Positions 22,792-33,794 of a DNA stretch of 64,000 nt are shown one piece after another. The stretch spans positions 8,289,031-8,353,030 of the forward strand of contig CM060484.1 of assembly GCA_030544235.1 (NCBI GenBank), read 5' to 3'. This stretch comes from Lepturacanthus savala. Its lineage: Eukaryota > Chordata > Actinopteri > Scombriformes > Trichiuridae. The position numbers were made by a program, and so were the translations under genes. A model generated the notes under the pieces. The model worked only from the letters and a program-made list of their open reading frames with translations. It had not been told where the DNA came from and did not search any database. How positions within the stretch are numbered: position 1 is the first letter of the stretch; each line of letters starts with the position of its first letter.

Positions 22792-24686
22792 TATAAACCT
22801 TGTACATAAGATGAGTTTGTTTGCTAATGGCTGGCCTGGTTGCATTTGAATCTGATTTGAATTGTTTGAGAAGTATCACATACTTACAACAACATCAAGT
22901 AACGCGATAGTTTATTTGTGTTATCGGGTGTCTTTGTGTATTCGAACGTGAAATCACACCACAAATTTAATAAATGTTTCCATCTCGATTTTGGGGGCTC
23001 TTCCCAAAGCTAACAAGTCTTTTATTTTTACAAGACCCGTATCAAAGACCGACAACTTTATTGAAAAGTGTCCGTTTCGTTTTCACACAGACCTTCCCGG
23101 AGGGGGGAACAGATACAGAATGTCGGAAGCCGAGCCCGACAACGCAGTCCCTGCTGCCCAGCCACAGACACATGAGCTGAGTCCTTTCCGAACACTGGCT
23201 TCTGATCAATTTTACGAAGCTCGGAGCAATTTTGTTTTACCAGTCCAATTCACAGCTCCCTGATGTCCTGTTATGATCAAGTACCCACTTCAGTTTGAAA
23301 TGCCTCAGATCAAAGGCTAATGAATAAAAAGCTGGCTAAGCTCATTTCCAGACCTTTTCATTTGTGAAGTAAAAGGTGTAAGTGCTGGGTGTATAATTAA
23401 TCACTTTGATATTAACACAAAGACCTACTTCAAAAGGCCTTCTGCTTTTGTTTACAGGTCGCACATAACGTACAGGATGTTTTTTTTCTGATTTCTGGAG
23501 AGGTGTCTAAGTATCAGGACTGGGACAAAATATGACTCAATATAAAATTCGAACAATTTTTTCATTCTGTCTTTATTCCCCGAACTAAATCTAATCTCGA
23601 CTCCTAGGGTTTAGAAATAAGCTAATTTCAGATGGATGAAATTGTATTATAGGAATGGGAGAGAGGATTGATTGAAAGGGCAATAAGGGACGATCAATGA
23701 GCAGCTGAGCACTTGGACCTTTATCTCAGCAGCGTTTACTCCCCGAGGCGGATTGGGCTTCGATTCAGATGACACCATTTTACTCTTTGGGGTCACCAAT
23801 AGCTGTGACTCTGATTTGGCCCCGAGTCTGGGCTTTTAGAGGTCTGGGTCAATCTCGTTCTATTCCACATCAAATTCAGAGACTGGCCACCTCTTCCTTT
23901 TTGTGCAGGTTTAGGGTTTACAGCACTTACAGCACTTCTCTCACTTCTGTCAGCCAAAAGGTGATAAATCGGTTGAACAGAGAGGCACTAGATTCAACCA
24001 GACAAAAATTTTCTGGCATGCCGGTTAAACAGTCCAGTCACATCAACCATAAGGGACTGGGGGGATGCTTTTCGTTAACTACAGGAAGAGACTCATCGAC
24101 CGGGGGGCATGTTTGTCAACCAGCAAGGCTTTTGGTTGATTCAATCAAACCTTCACTGAAACAATGCTTAGTCAGACTTCCAGACTACCAGTCTTTTAGC
24201 TTCCTAGCTAAACAACCAACTTGATTGAACACAGCTGCACTTGGATGAACCGAAGTGGCATTTGGACGGTCTGGAAGGGCACTTCCAGGTCTTGCCTGGC
24301 TCTTTCGTCTTACGTATCTCACTCAATTTCCATTTTTCCTTCAGTGCTCTATCTGTTTTTTCTGTATATTTGTGGATTTTCTCCAGACAAATCTGACAAT
24401 GTTAAGGTCATGCTCTAGGTTGAGTTGGATTCAGCCAATGGTCGTCCACTCATGCAGACTGAGAAAAAATCAGGCAAAACCATCCATGTCCATTGTGGAA
24501 TATTACGCAGCAGGGTAGCACCACACTCCCACCATTGTGTGGTGCTGCGCCACAGAATGAACCCAGAGTGCCACAAATTGAATCTCCTTCACAATTCAAT
24601 CGTTCTCATTAATCACAGAGAGAGATTTAAACCAAACAGATAAAGCACCCACCCACCGTCTGACAGTGTCACTGCAGGTATTTAGG
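22792..24686. other. Intergenic DNA, no gene seen
   Basis: Contains the 151-codon open frame at 23769-24224, which has an ATG but no domain I recognise. It shows no biased composition, no flanking splice sites that suit an exon, and no promoter. I regard it as chance. The stretch 23640-23770 is repeat-free and could be regulatory. Confidence 0.4.
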
Positions 24687-24760
24687 TTTATATTGCTGGA
24701 GCAAGTACAGTTATATTGCTGGAGCAATATAACTACAGTTATATTGCTGGAGCAAGAACA
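24687..24760 (+). repeat. Small tandem repeat, three units of 22-28 bp
   Basis: Three units share TTATATTGCTGGAGCAA (starting about 24687, 24711 and 24739), each followed by a slightly different linker. The middle unit can also fold, because TTATATT pairs with the AATATAA that follows. It looks like a recent local duplication. Confidence 0.85.
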
Positions 24761-25081
24761 ATATTGGGTGTTTTTTTTTTTTTTTCATCTGGATCCGGCA
24801 TAACATACATCATGGACATGACTATTGCTTCTGGGCAGATCCAGTGATTCTAATCTACAAGAGTGTGAGTTTATATACACTTGTCAATGGAGAGCAACCA
24901 GACATTCTGTACAAATGAAATGTAGTACACAGAGTCTGAGTCTGGTAGAACCAGGCTAACTTAGGTCAACTTTTGATTTGGGGGGGGTGGTGGCTGGAAT
25001 TGCATCTGGGTCTCCTAAATACACTTTTGGTGTGAAAGTAGGACACAAACAAAGCACAAAACTGTCCTATCAAGACAAAGA

Positions 25082-25611
25082 TACGCTACCGTTCAAAGGT
25101 TTGGAGTCACTTAGAAATGTCCTTATTTTTGAAAGAAACCCACTGTTTTTTTCAATGAAGATAACTTTAAACTAGACAGAAATACACTCTATACATTGCC
25201 AATATGGTAAATGACTATTCTAGCTGCAAGTGTCTGCTTTTTGGTGTAATATCTACATAGGTGTATAGAGGCCCATTTCCAGCAACTATCAGTCCAGTGT
25301 TCTAATGGTACAATGTGTTTGCTCATTGCATCAGAAGGTTAATGAATGGTTAGAAAACCCTTGTGCAATCATGTTAGCACAGATGAAAACAGTTTAGCTG
25401 GTTGGAGAAGCTATAAAACTGACCTTCCTTTGACAAAAGCAAAGCTTGAAGGAAAAAAATATTTCATATACAAATAATTATTTCTAACCTTGTCAATGTC
25501 TTGACTATATTTTCTATTCATTTTACAACTAATGGTGGTAAATAAAACTGTGACGTTTCATGGAAAACACAAAATTGTCTGGGTGACCCCAACCTTTTGA
25601 CCGGTAGTGTA
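25082..25611 (+). mobile_element. 530-bp TA-flanked MITE, copy 1
   Basis: Terminal inverted repeats: TACGCTACCGTTCAAAGG with TTTGGAGTCAC on the left, and GGGTGACCCCAACC with CCGGTAGTGTA on the right. Both ends abut TA, which fits Tc1/mariner-type insertion. Internal landmarks are TCCTTATTTTTGAAAGAAA, GTGTATAGAGGCCCATTTCC and TTTAGCTGGTTGGAGAAGC. It has no coding capacity. Three related copies lie at 49.5, 55.5 and 59.4 kb. The family is widespread in fish genomes as far as I know. Superfamily assignment is inference. Confidence 0.75.
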
Positions 25612-27060
25612 TATTCATAACTCTCTCTATATAAAGATTGTAATGAAGCTCCCCGCCCCCTCTAACCTCCACCCCCTGCACACGCCACTGGTATAAATGC
25701 ACAAATGTGGTGAGAACCTCCCCCCACCTACATAGTTAACATTCCAGGTCAGCAGCCCTGGCTTTGAGTGACTTTAAGCAGGGCAGCCTTACGGGTCACA
25801 GGCATTACTTACCTACATGCAGGGAAACATCGCTGTGAAAACACGGATGGGGAGAAGTTTTTCTCTCCATAAAAACACGCTTGTGTGCGCGTACATATGT
25901 GTGTGTGCGCGCCCGCCTGCCTTTGTGTGAACCTACACACATTCTCGGACCTTTTGTGTGCAAGTGTGAGTTTGTGTATTTGTGTTTGCAGGAGGTCATG
26001 TATACAAAAAAGGGTTCAGCCAGGTGCCACACACAGACCTGCAAGTGCAGATTCGACAGGAATAACTCAGACCTCCCACATCTATCTGGGTCCATGTCGG
26101 CCTGTCATCATGCATCTTCCTCACCCCCCACATACCCCCCCGCCCCACCCCAAACCCCTCTCAACTCCTATTTCACCTTAATTTGTATATTTTTCACCAT
26201 GGCCAATTCATTTATTAGTTACTATTCTTCTTTCAACCTCAGCATCTACGATTTTGCACAGGACTGCATGCCAGGCCAGCTGGAAAGGTTCACATTGGAG
26301 TTTTAGACAGAGCGGTGAAAAAGGAGAGACAGAGAAATATACCGCTCCCTTGGGGGAGAGATAAACATTTACTTTTCCGCGAGGAGTTGGCGATAGCATT
26401 AGAAGCAGTCTGAAAACAAAAGGAAAGAGAAGAGAAAGTAAAGAAGTCCAACGGGCAGCAAGAGTAAAAGAGATAGATCGAGAGGGAAGTACAAGACTCA
26501 TCAATCTGTATCTAATGCACAATTTACTCCAATAACAATGCCTGACCTCTTTTTTTCTGCTTTTTTTCTGCTTTTTTTTTCTAAAACCCTCTTGAAAACT
26601 AACAGAGCAGGACTTGGGAGAATGTTAAGTGACCATAACCACAGCCAGACATTAATCTGCAGTTAGGGCAGGATACAAGAACAGACGGCTTTGAGGCGGA
26701 TGGAAGAATCACTGCAAGCTTTCAGTTGTTTTGCATGAAAAATTGAAATCTCCCAGGAACTACATAAGGAAAACAAGTATAGGAAAACAAATGTTTTTCG
26801 CACCAAAATCTGAGCAAACTGTAGAAGCGATTGTAACCTTCCTTAACTTTGATATCTCACCTAAAATGAACCCTCCAAAAAACTGAAGCTGGTATGATTG
26901 GTGCGGTGTCAGAGTCATTCTTATTAGGGAGGAAATATAAATTCACAGTAATGCAACTAAATATAAAAAAATATATGACTGTCAATATGGGAAATGATGA
27001 ACACTGATTTTCATATGATATGTGCAAACTGCTAACAGCACTCTCAAAATTGAATGAGCT
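25612..27060. other. Intergenic DNA, low-complexity patches
   Basis: Contains a GT-rich patch (25880-25990), a C-rich patch (26120-26160) and a T-rich patch with repeated CTTTTTTTCTG units (26540-26580). Open frames at 25805-26522 on both strands derive from these. No gene. Confidence 0.45.
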
Positions 27061-27066
27061 ATCAGA

Positions 27067-27067
27067 T

Positions 27068-27099
<32 letters not shown>

Positions 27100-27602
27100 A
27101 CACACACACACACACACTCTTGCAGTGTCACAGTATAAATGTTAGAAGGTTACAGAGAGCTGAGTTTGCTTTCTGTCATACTGGTTCATTATCTCTTCCA
27201 GTCAGTCGTATCATTTATGACTAATACTATGACATATCATGACATATCATCTCCCACATTTGGTGCAATACGACCAAAAAAAAAATTGTTATACACACAA
27301 CTTTGCTGAATTTCTTGGCAAATTACCCGAAGTTGTTGAAGTCAAGTCAAGTCAAGTTGATTTGTAGAGCCCAAAATCACAAATCACAGATTCGCCTCAG
27401 GGGGCTTTGCAGTATATTCAGAAATACAACATCCTCTGTCCATAGACCCTCAAATCGAATAAGGAAGAACTCCCATAAAACAAACTTTTTATGGAGAAAG
27501 TGTACTTACAATTTATTATTTGCGAATGTACATTTGTCACATAGAAACTCCAAATATGGTGCACAACCTAATTAAACCCTCAAATTTGATGTACCCTCAA
27601 AT
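27067..27602. repeat. Dispersed CA-linked repeat, copy 1, with a nested insertion
   Basis: A CA microsatellite (27067-27117) is followed by TTGCAGTGTCACAGTATAAATG and about 210 bases closely matching 48520-48780, with shared landmarks TGACTAATACTATGACAT and AATTACCC. The match breaks at about 27342 and resumes after 27499, ending with TGTACCCTCAAAT. The interruption is a separate repeat, listed next. Confidence 0.7.
27343..27499 (-). mobile_element. LINE/SINE-tail-like element nested in the CA-linked repeat
   Basis: Starts CAAGTCAAGTCAAGTTGATTT (simple-repeat tail), then GTAGAGCCCAAAATCACAAAT, CTCAGGGGGCTTTGCAGTA and CATCCTCTGTCCATAGACCC. This is a common fish dispersed sequence whose 3' end is the TCAAG tail, so the insert is on the minus strand. 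The sequence either side joins to match the uninterrupted copy at 48.5 kb. Confidence 0.65.
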
Positions 27603-27919
27603 AAATGTATGTGTGTGTGTGTGTGTGGTTTTACCACGACAACAACCTGAGCTTACAAAAAAGGGAAACCATGTTCTAGAAATCCAATTCACTGTCACTG
27701 TTATCGTGCAGATACTTGAATTATTAACATTTAAAACCTCAATATGTTGATTATAAACCTCAATCTGTGTGACATTACATGTATTTGAAAAACTAACTTT
27801 GTTATATGGTATTTTAGTCAGTAAACGTGTAAAAGTTAGCCATAGCAAATTAGCAGGCGATACAATTGTATTTGAATATACCGAGCTTAACTTCTCAGTT
27901 TGCACTTTATATAGTTTGC

Positions 27920-28066
27920 ACATTACTTGTAAATATCTGTCATAATCTACTTATAGTTTATATTTCATGTGACTTATGTGTTATTTTATTCTAAGTTTAA
28001 TACCTTATTACCATTTTTATTCTTATTGCATTCATGTGACAAATAAATGCTTTTGAATCTTGGGTC
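27920..28066 (+). repeat. Possible LINE 3' end
   Basis: The stretch runs through TTATTTTATTCTAAG to CATGTGACAAATAAATGC and TTTTGAATCTTGG. This is the form of several fish LINE 3' ends, which stop in AATAAA followed by a short TTGAATC-type repeat. Upstream sequence is too AT-rich to confirm. Confidence 0.35.
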
Positions 28067-29400
28067 AGTTTTTGTTAACATCATAGGTAGATCATTTTAA
28101 ACAGTGGTGTACTGGAGTGCATCATATTGAAGTGTTGCGTTTATTGTAGCAGAGCCTGTTCCAGTGAGCCGACGTGAACAATAGCAGCCACCTGACTCTG
28201 TTTGGTATCCGATTCGTGTCGTTGGTAACACCTGTGTTTACTCTACTATTTCATGTCAATACAGCTGCTGTGAAAAAGAACTATCACTATCGGAACTATC
28301 ACTACTCAGATATTACATATTCTTTTTTTTTATTATTATTAATTCAGACAAATAATCTGAACTCAAGGAAGTTTTATACATTTTTTTCCCTATGTGGCTG
28401 TAATCGTCCTCCAAATAATGGGATTTGTCTAATATCTGACAAATGATTTGCACAAAAAATGACATCCGGACACATTAATCGAGAATATTTTTGCAACTCG
28501 ATAGCCGACTCGTGTTGAGAAAACAAACAAACAAATGCATTTAGCTCTTAGCGCAAGATAAGCATAATGAAGTGGCGTCTTATTTTTTTTTTCTTTTCTT
28601 TGCGGTGCAGAACCTGATTACAGTCTGTTTACCAGCTGCTAATGGAAGACGACTGAAGGGCCGTGTCACAACATAAACACTCGGTGGCACTTTGACGGCG
28701 CCGTTTTATTACAGATTGCATTCATATAGAAAAGGAGGGGGGAAACAACAAATCAGGACTCTAAAGAATGATCTTCACCTCTTGTCGCCTCGCGGCCGCC
28801 CTCGCTCTGCTCGCCACGCCGCGCGTTTTTTTCGATTCCTGCGATAAAACTGACATACAGTACGCTTTGCACGGAGAATCATATGGCCATGAGAAACATT
28901 GGGATGCACTGCTGTGTGTTGTGTGCCGGCAGCCCCACTGACCCTAATTTATAATGACTCCATTGTCTTGGGTAACACAGACGTATATCAGCATAAATGA
29001 AGTAGGACAGGCACTTTAGCTGGGGAGATGAGGTGATTATCGCTCGTGGATTAGTCTGCCTGTTCGAGGTGGATCATCGGCCTCCCCGACGTGCACGCAC
29101 GCACACGAAATGTCACGCTCACGGGCTCATAAACACTCCCCGCAGGTTTCCGCGCGTGCACGTTCGCGCCGCGCAAGCGTGCGCGCCGGCGACCTCGTCA
29201 CGACACCCAAACAAATGCAGTGTGAAGGGGGATTTACTGTAAACAGGGCCCACAGGATCATGGCGCCGCGGAGGTCGGGGCCAGCTCGGCCGCCGGTGAT
29301 TTGAGGATGGCTGATGTGCAGCAGGTACATGTCACATGTGGTTTACCTCCGGTGTAGGTGGGCTCAGGTGCATCAGAGGTGATGCTAAAATGGAGTTTTT
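28067..29400. other. Intergenic DNA with a CpG-rich patch
   Basis: The stretch 28600-29300 has more CpG than its surroundings (CTCGCGGCCGCCCTCGC, GCACGCACGCACACG, CGCGCCGCGCAAGCG) without being a microsatellite. This could be a distal CpG island or regulatory element about 5 kb upstream of the efna5 start. Open frames at 29033-29330 are products of the GC-rich composition. Confidence 0.35.
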
Positions 29401-29410
29401 AACAGAAAGT

Positions 29411-29880
29411 TAAAGGTCCAACGTGTAACTTTTTCGAGATTAAAATGTCTAAAAAATGACGTGAAACCTACGTGAAATATTATGTTGAGTTCTGTGATCG
29501 GACGGTTAATCAATTAGTTGCCAACTCATATTAATCACCAGTTCCAATTCAAAGGTTTAAAGGCCCAATATGTAACTGGGACAGGAAAAAGAACTCCTGC
29601 GTGCTGGTTTCAGTACTCAGACCTTCATCAGGTATTTTTGACAGGAAGAAAAGAGAGCACAATTTAAATATGGTTTTGGGTACACGTTTCCAACAATTGT
29701 CAAACTAGAGCTGCAACAGTTAGTTGATTAATCGAGTATTACATTAATCATCGATTTCATTTCAAAGGTGTAAACGCCCAATATATAACTTATTTTTCCC
29801 AGATTAAAATGTCTAAAAATGACTAGAACTATAAATCGTGTCCTATAATAATACCAAATGTTTCCAATAATTTTCAATCC
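29411..29880. repeat. Mosaic of two dispersed repeats
   Basis: Two motifs alternate. The first is 'AAAGGTCCAACGTGTAAC' followed by GATTAAAATGTCTAAAAA (29411-29456), with variants at 29559-29580 and 29768-29825. The second is the 'CTGCAACAGTTAGTTGATTAAT' type (29710-29760). The arrangement looks like serial insertion or slippage within one repeat-rich locus. Confidence 0.5.
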
Positions 29881-29885
29881 AAACT

Positions 29886-30208
29886 AGAACTGCAACAATT
29901 AATTGATTAATCAATGAGTTGCCAACTATTACAATAATCACAAACTACTGATTTGAGTCATTTTTAAGAGGAAAATGTCCAAATTCTTTGGTTCCAGCTT
30001 CTCAAATCACATTATTTTCTGGTTTCTTTAGTCTTCTATAATAATAAACTGATTATCTTTGAGTTGTGGACTATTCTGGACCAAAAAAAAGACATTTTAA
30101 GTTTTTAGCTTTGGGAACCACAGATTTTTCGCCACCAAATAATCGATTAATCAAATAATTAAATCGGTTAATCGACTATAAAAATAGTCGTTAGTTGGAG
30201 CCCTACAC
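29886..30208 (+). repeat. Dispersed 'gattaat' element, near full length
   Basis: Begins AGAACTGCAACAATTAATTG and ends TAGTCGTTAGTTGGAGCCCT, with inverted-repeat-like ends. The interior has AAAATGTCCAAATTC, TTGGTTCCAGCTTCTCAAAT, TTTAGTCTTCTATAATA and GTTGTGGACTATTCTGGAC, all shared with copies at 39.2 and 51.1-51.6 kb. It is probably a non-autonomous DNA transposon. Confidence 0.6.
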
Positions 30209-31365
30209 AGTTGCAGTTCAAGGGGCAGAAAAGATCAAAAATTCTCCTTGGTTTGTCGAGCTCCTGAAGGAAAAAAAAAAGCCACACATGCATTGACATA
30301 ACATGAACATTTCATCAACAAAAATACCGTAGTCGGATACAAACGTAATCCGGTTATCTTGCCCCGAGGCGGCGGTGTAAACCACTTAGCCGCTGTGCTG
30401 CTCACTCACTCGATGTGATATATATGAAACTTTTGATGCGAGATCTGCCCGGTGCCCTCTCTGTTTCACTCCATTTCACAGGTGCTCAACTCAGAATGAA
30501 AAATCTCATTACGTGGAGAAGTATTTGAACGCTACACGCCCTCAGCTGTTGCTTCCATAGACCACGTGTGTGTCCTTGAGTAGACCCGGTAGTTCAGAGA
30601 CGGGCGGACAACCCCGCCGCGTCAGAGGTTAACCAGACGGCGGAGAACCGTGAACCCCGGCCAGATGAAGGGGCAGCGGGCCCGTCCGGGGCGGAATAAA
30701 TCAGCCTGTTTGTAAAACAGAAGCCACAGTTTGACTGCTGGGCGTCCCGGCAGAGTCTGCAAACCTCCTGTCAGAGCAGCGGCCGCCCTGGGACCAGCTT
30801 CCTCAGTGGTACCGTTGTCATGAGGAGGATTAACCCAACCAGAGAGCCGATGTCTGCCTGTCTCCACGCTCACTATCTAATCTAAAACAGAACCCGCTGA
30901 TGTTTATGCAGCCAAAATACTTTGTATTCCTCACTCTATCTGCATCTTTGTTCATATTTCATTGGATGTATATTAAAGTTCAATACTTTGTACTTTCTTT
31001 TTTTTTAATCCTAAATTCAAGCCCATGCAGGAGCATCTGCTTTGTATTTCACATATAAAGCCGCGTTTTATGCTGTTAAATAAACGAGTGAATGCAATAA
31101 TAAAATCCAGCAGAGGAACGGTTAAAAAAACAAATACTCTTCTTCCATCTCCCTCTTTTTCCCATGGTCGCCACTACGTGGCGCGCTGAGCCACGGACCT
31201 GGAAAAAAAAAGACACAGTTCAGCAAACTGTGGATCCACAGATGAAACCTGAACACGTCCGTGAGACACAATGCGTCGCCAATGAAAACTCAGGCAGCTT
31301 TTGCTTTTTTTCCCTTTTTTGCAACGGCAAAAGCCACACGTCTTGTGTCAACATTCATATAAAAG
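30209..31365. other. Intergenic DNA, no gene seen
   Basis: Mixed sequence. The stretch 30560-30880 is GC-richer and repeat-free (CCCCGCCGCGTCAGAGG, GGGGCAGCGGGCCCGTCC), giving a minus-strand open frame with no recognised domain. It may be part of the regulatory environment upstream of efna5. Confidence 0.35.
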
Positions 31366-31500
31366 CAGTGGTGGAAAGTTACTAAGTACATTTACTTAGT
31401 AACTTACTTTATAAGTGCAATTTTCAAGTACTTGCTCTATGAGTATTTCATTTGATGCTACTTTATATTGAAACACCACTTCCCACAGAGGGAAAAATCC
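31366..31500 (+). repeat. Dispersed 'gtggaaagtaac' repeat
   Basis: Begins CAGTGGTGGAAAGTTACTAA, then AGTACATTTACTTAGTAAC, AAGTGCAATTTTCAAGTAC and GAGTATTTCATTTGATGC. This is a well-known type of dispersed repeat in fish genomes. The superfamily is uncertain and the right end is unclear. Confidence 0.55.
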
Positions 31501-31650
31501 CCAAATCCTACAATTTACTCCATTTATTTTAATGCTTTATTATAGTATAATATTATGATGAGCTTATAAATAACTCTGCATTGTTCAATTTTAGTTTACA
31601 AACTTCTTAGGTTGTGGCCCCTTACGAAAAAAAATCTATAGGTCAGATGT

Positions 31651-31653
<3 letters not shown>

Positions 31654-31727
<74 letters not shown>
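31654..31727. repeat. CA microsatellite, about 37 units
   Basis: A pure CA run of about 74 bases, the longest uninterrupted dinucleotide repeat in the window. It is likely polymorphic. Confidence 0.97.
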
Positions 31728-31729
<2 letters not shown>

Positions 31730-32051
31730 TTTCCTTTCAAAATATCCCCTCATCTGTGTTAACTACTTGAAACCCTGGGAGGTAAAACTCTTTAATACTC
31801 TGATTATTTAAAAAAAAAAAATAACTAAACATTAAACTGAATATTTTTTATATTTTTTTCTTATTTCCAATCTATGATCTTTAGACCCTTCATATTTTTC
31901 CCATGGCCCTTATAAAGCAGCTCAAAATGGCTCCACCTCAACCAGCTAAAATAATACAAATGCTGTTTTTAATATGAGTCACAACCTAACTTTCTGCAAA
32001 ACAAATATATATGTCTTTGTAACTTTAAGTATATTTAGCTGGTAATACTTC

Positions 32052-32164
32052 TACACAATAAAATCACCAGTGTTAATATAACACTTGAAGAGTCAATTTT
32101 GACACTAGAAGTGTTAGAATTAATTCTGTAAGTGTTATATTAACACTGACAATTTTACTGTGTA
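32052..32164. mobile_element. 113-bp palindromic MITE
   Basis: Two 35-base arms (32052-32086 and 32130-32164) are inverted copies matching at 31 of 35 positions. The outer ends are TACACAATAAAATC and GATTTTACTGTGTA-like, bounded by TA. The central 43 bases carry further small dyads (AGTCAATTTTGACA, AGAATTAATTCT). The element is therefore nearly a full hairpin and has no coding capacity. TA ends suggest Tc1/mariner-type mobilisation, by inference. Confidence 0.7.
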
Positions 32165-32636
32165 ACCTTTAACTAGGATTATGGATGCAGGGTTTTTTTA
32201 ATTGTAATGATTTTTTATTGAAACTTTCCATAAGGGCTAAAGATCAACTTCCACCGCTTAATAAAAACAACTTTTTTTCCTCATTTAATCAGGACAAGCT
32301 GAGAGTGGAACTGAGTGAAACCCTAACTACCTGTTGTAGTGGTAACAGAGTGGAGCCATGTGAAGGAGCTGGTTGTGCGTGAGTGAGTTTAGGATGTGAA
32401 CTTCGAGTCTGTCTGGATCTGGGAAGTGCAGAGACCCCCCCCCCCACACACACACACACATCCCACCTTCCCCAGGAGGAGGGATGTTGTTTTTGTAAGC
32501 GAAACGGCCCCCGTCATTCAAAAATCCAAACCAATGAGACGGTGCGCGCCCGTCGAACTGCGCTGCAAGAAATGTCTGCAAAAAAACTACGAAAAACCTG
32601 CGTATCGCAAATATTAATGCTTTTTTTCTGCACATG

Positions 32637-32638
32637 AT

Positions 32639-32685
<47 letters not shown>
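32637..32685. repeat. Compound GT/GA microsatellite
   Basis: About ten GT units are followed by about thirteen GA units. A further GA run occurs at 32869-32892. Confidence 0.95.
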
Positions 32686-32689
<4 letters not shown>

Positions 32690-32945
32690 CTCCTGCAGAA
32701 ACATGAATCATCACAAAAAATTGGAAAAAAAAACAAGCAGAACTGATCATTATTTAGTGCGCGCGCGCGTATGTGTGTGTGAAAAAAAAAAAAAAACATT
32801 CAACAGTCTGAACTGTCAAAGACGTTCATTTTTTGCAGTGTGCTCCGGCTGGCACAGTATGGGGGGTGGAGAGAGAGAGAGAGAGAGAGAGCATGGAGGG
32901 TGGGGGTGGTGGGTGGGGGGGGTGTAGGGGTTGGTCCAGGAGAGC

Positions 32946-33155
32946 ATGGCCGCAGCAGCCAGAGCGCTGACTTGCTTCGGTTCCTCCTCATTGATCGCAC
33001 CGCTTCTCGTGCGCTCTGGGCTCGTGCGGCGGAGCCGTCTGGAGACGTTTAACCCCGGAGCTCGTGCGTTTGCGCAAAACCCGAGCGGTTCGATTTCCCC
33101 TGCGTGGGTTTCCTGTGGCGATTCGGGCATCTGCGCGTTCAGCCGGAGCCGCTGA
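32946..33155 (+). other. Possible upstream ORF in the efna5 leader (69 codons)
   Basis: This is the last ATG before the ephrin start. It opens a 69-codon frame beginning MAAAARALTCFGSSS, rich in Ala, Arg and Ser. Its context (GAGCATGGC, with G at +4 but no purine at -3) is weaker than a consensus Kozak site. It matters only if transcription begins upstream of 32946, which the sequence does not show. No domain is recognised. It may have no role. Confidence 0.2.
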
Positions 33156-33794
33156 AGGCTGCCGGTTCGAGTCTTCTTCTCCTCCTTCTTCTTCTTTTCG
33201 GCTTCTTGGTGATTCACGCGGAGAACAGGAGAAAGCCCCCCCCGAGCTCCAGAGAACGGCGGCAGCGCGCGGACTGTTACTGCGCTCTCTGATCTCCTGA
33301 AGGAACAGTTATTCTCTGATTTTTCGCAACGTTGCGATTTATCCGGGAGGAGGAAAAAAAAAAAGAAGAGGAAGAAAATTCAGCGCGAGTTTGGAGAAAC
33401 TGTTCGCAGCGCTGCGCGGAGTTGAGCCGTGACTCAGGCAAAACATACCGTGGATTTTTTGTTTTGTCACGTTCACTACTTGAAGGTAGATTTTTTTTTT
33501 TTAAAACATTTTACCCAAAGCGAGTGAAGAACGCGCGTTTTGCGCGGAGTGAACTGGGGGAAAAAAAGGAAGAAAGATAATTCAGTTTTTAATTGCGAGT
33601 AACGCCGCAGAGAGCGAGAGAGGAAGAGAGATAGAGAGGGACAGAAAGAGAGAGAGAAAGAGAGAGAGACGTCTCTGTGAGGAGATTTAAACGCGTGAAG
33701 TGGATTCTCATCGCAGACACTTCACCGAACACGTCCGAATCCGAACATTTCCGGGACTGGGAATCAATTTTTTTTTTTGCCTCCGAGAGCAAAT

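Larger units (their letters stand above)
31728..32929. other. Region just upstream of the efna5 CpG island
   Basis: Contains the palindromic MITE at 32052-32164, a C-run/CA patch (32433-32460), a GT/GA microsatellite (32637-32685) and a second GA run (32869-32892). Sequence becomes steadily richer in CpG towards 32930. All small open frames here derive from simple repeats. Confidence 0.45.

Noticed and set aside
23769..24224. 151-codon open frame with an ATG start
   Set aside because: Ordinary composition, no known domain, no promoter or exon-like splice signals. Consistent with chance in AT/GC-balanced DNA.
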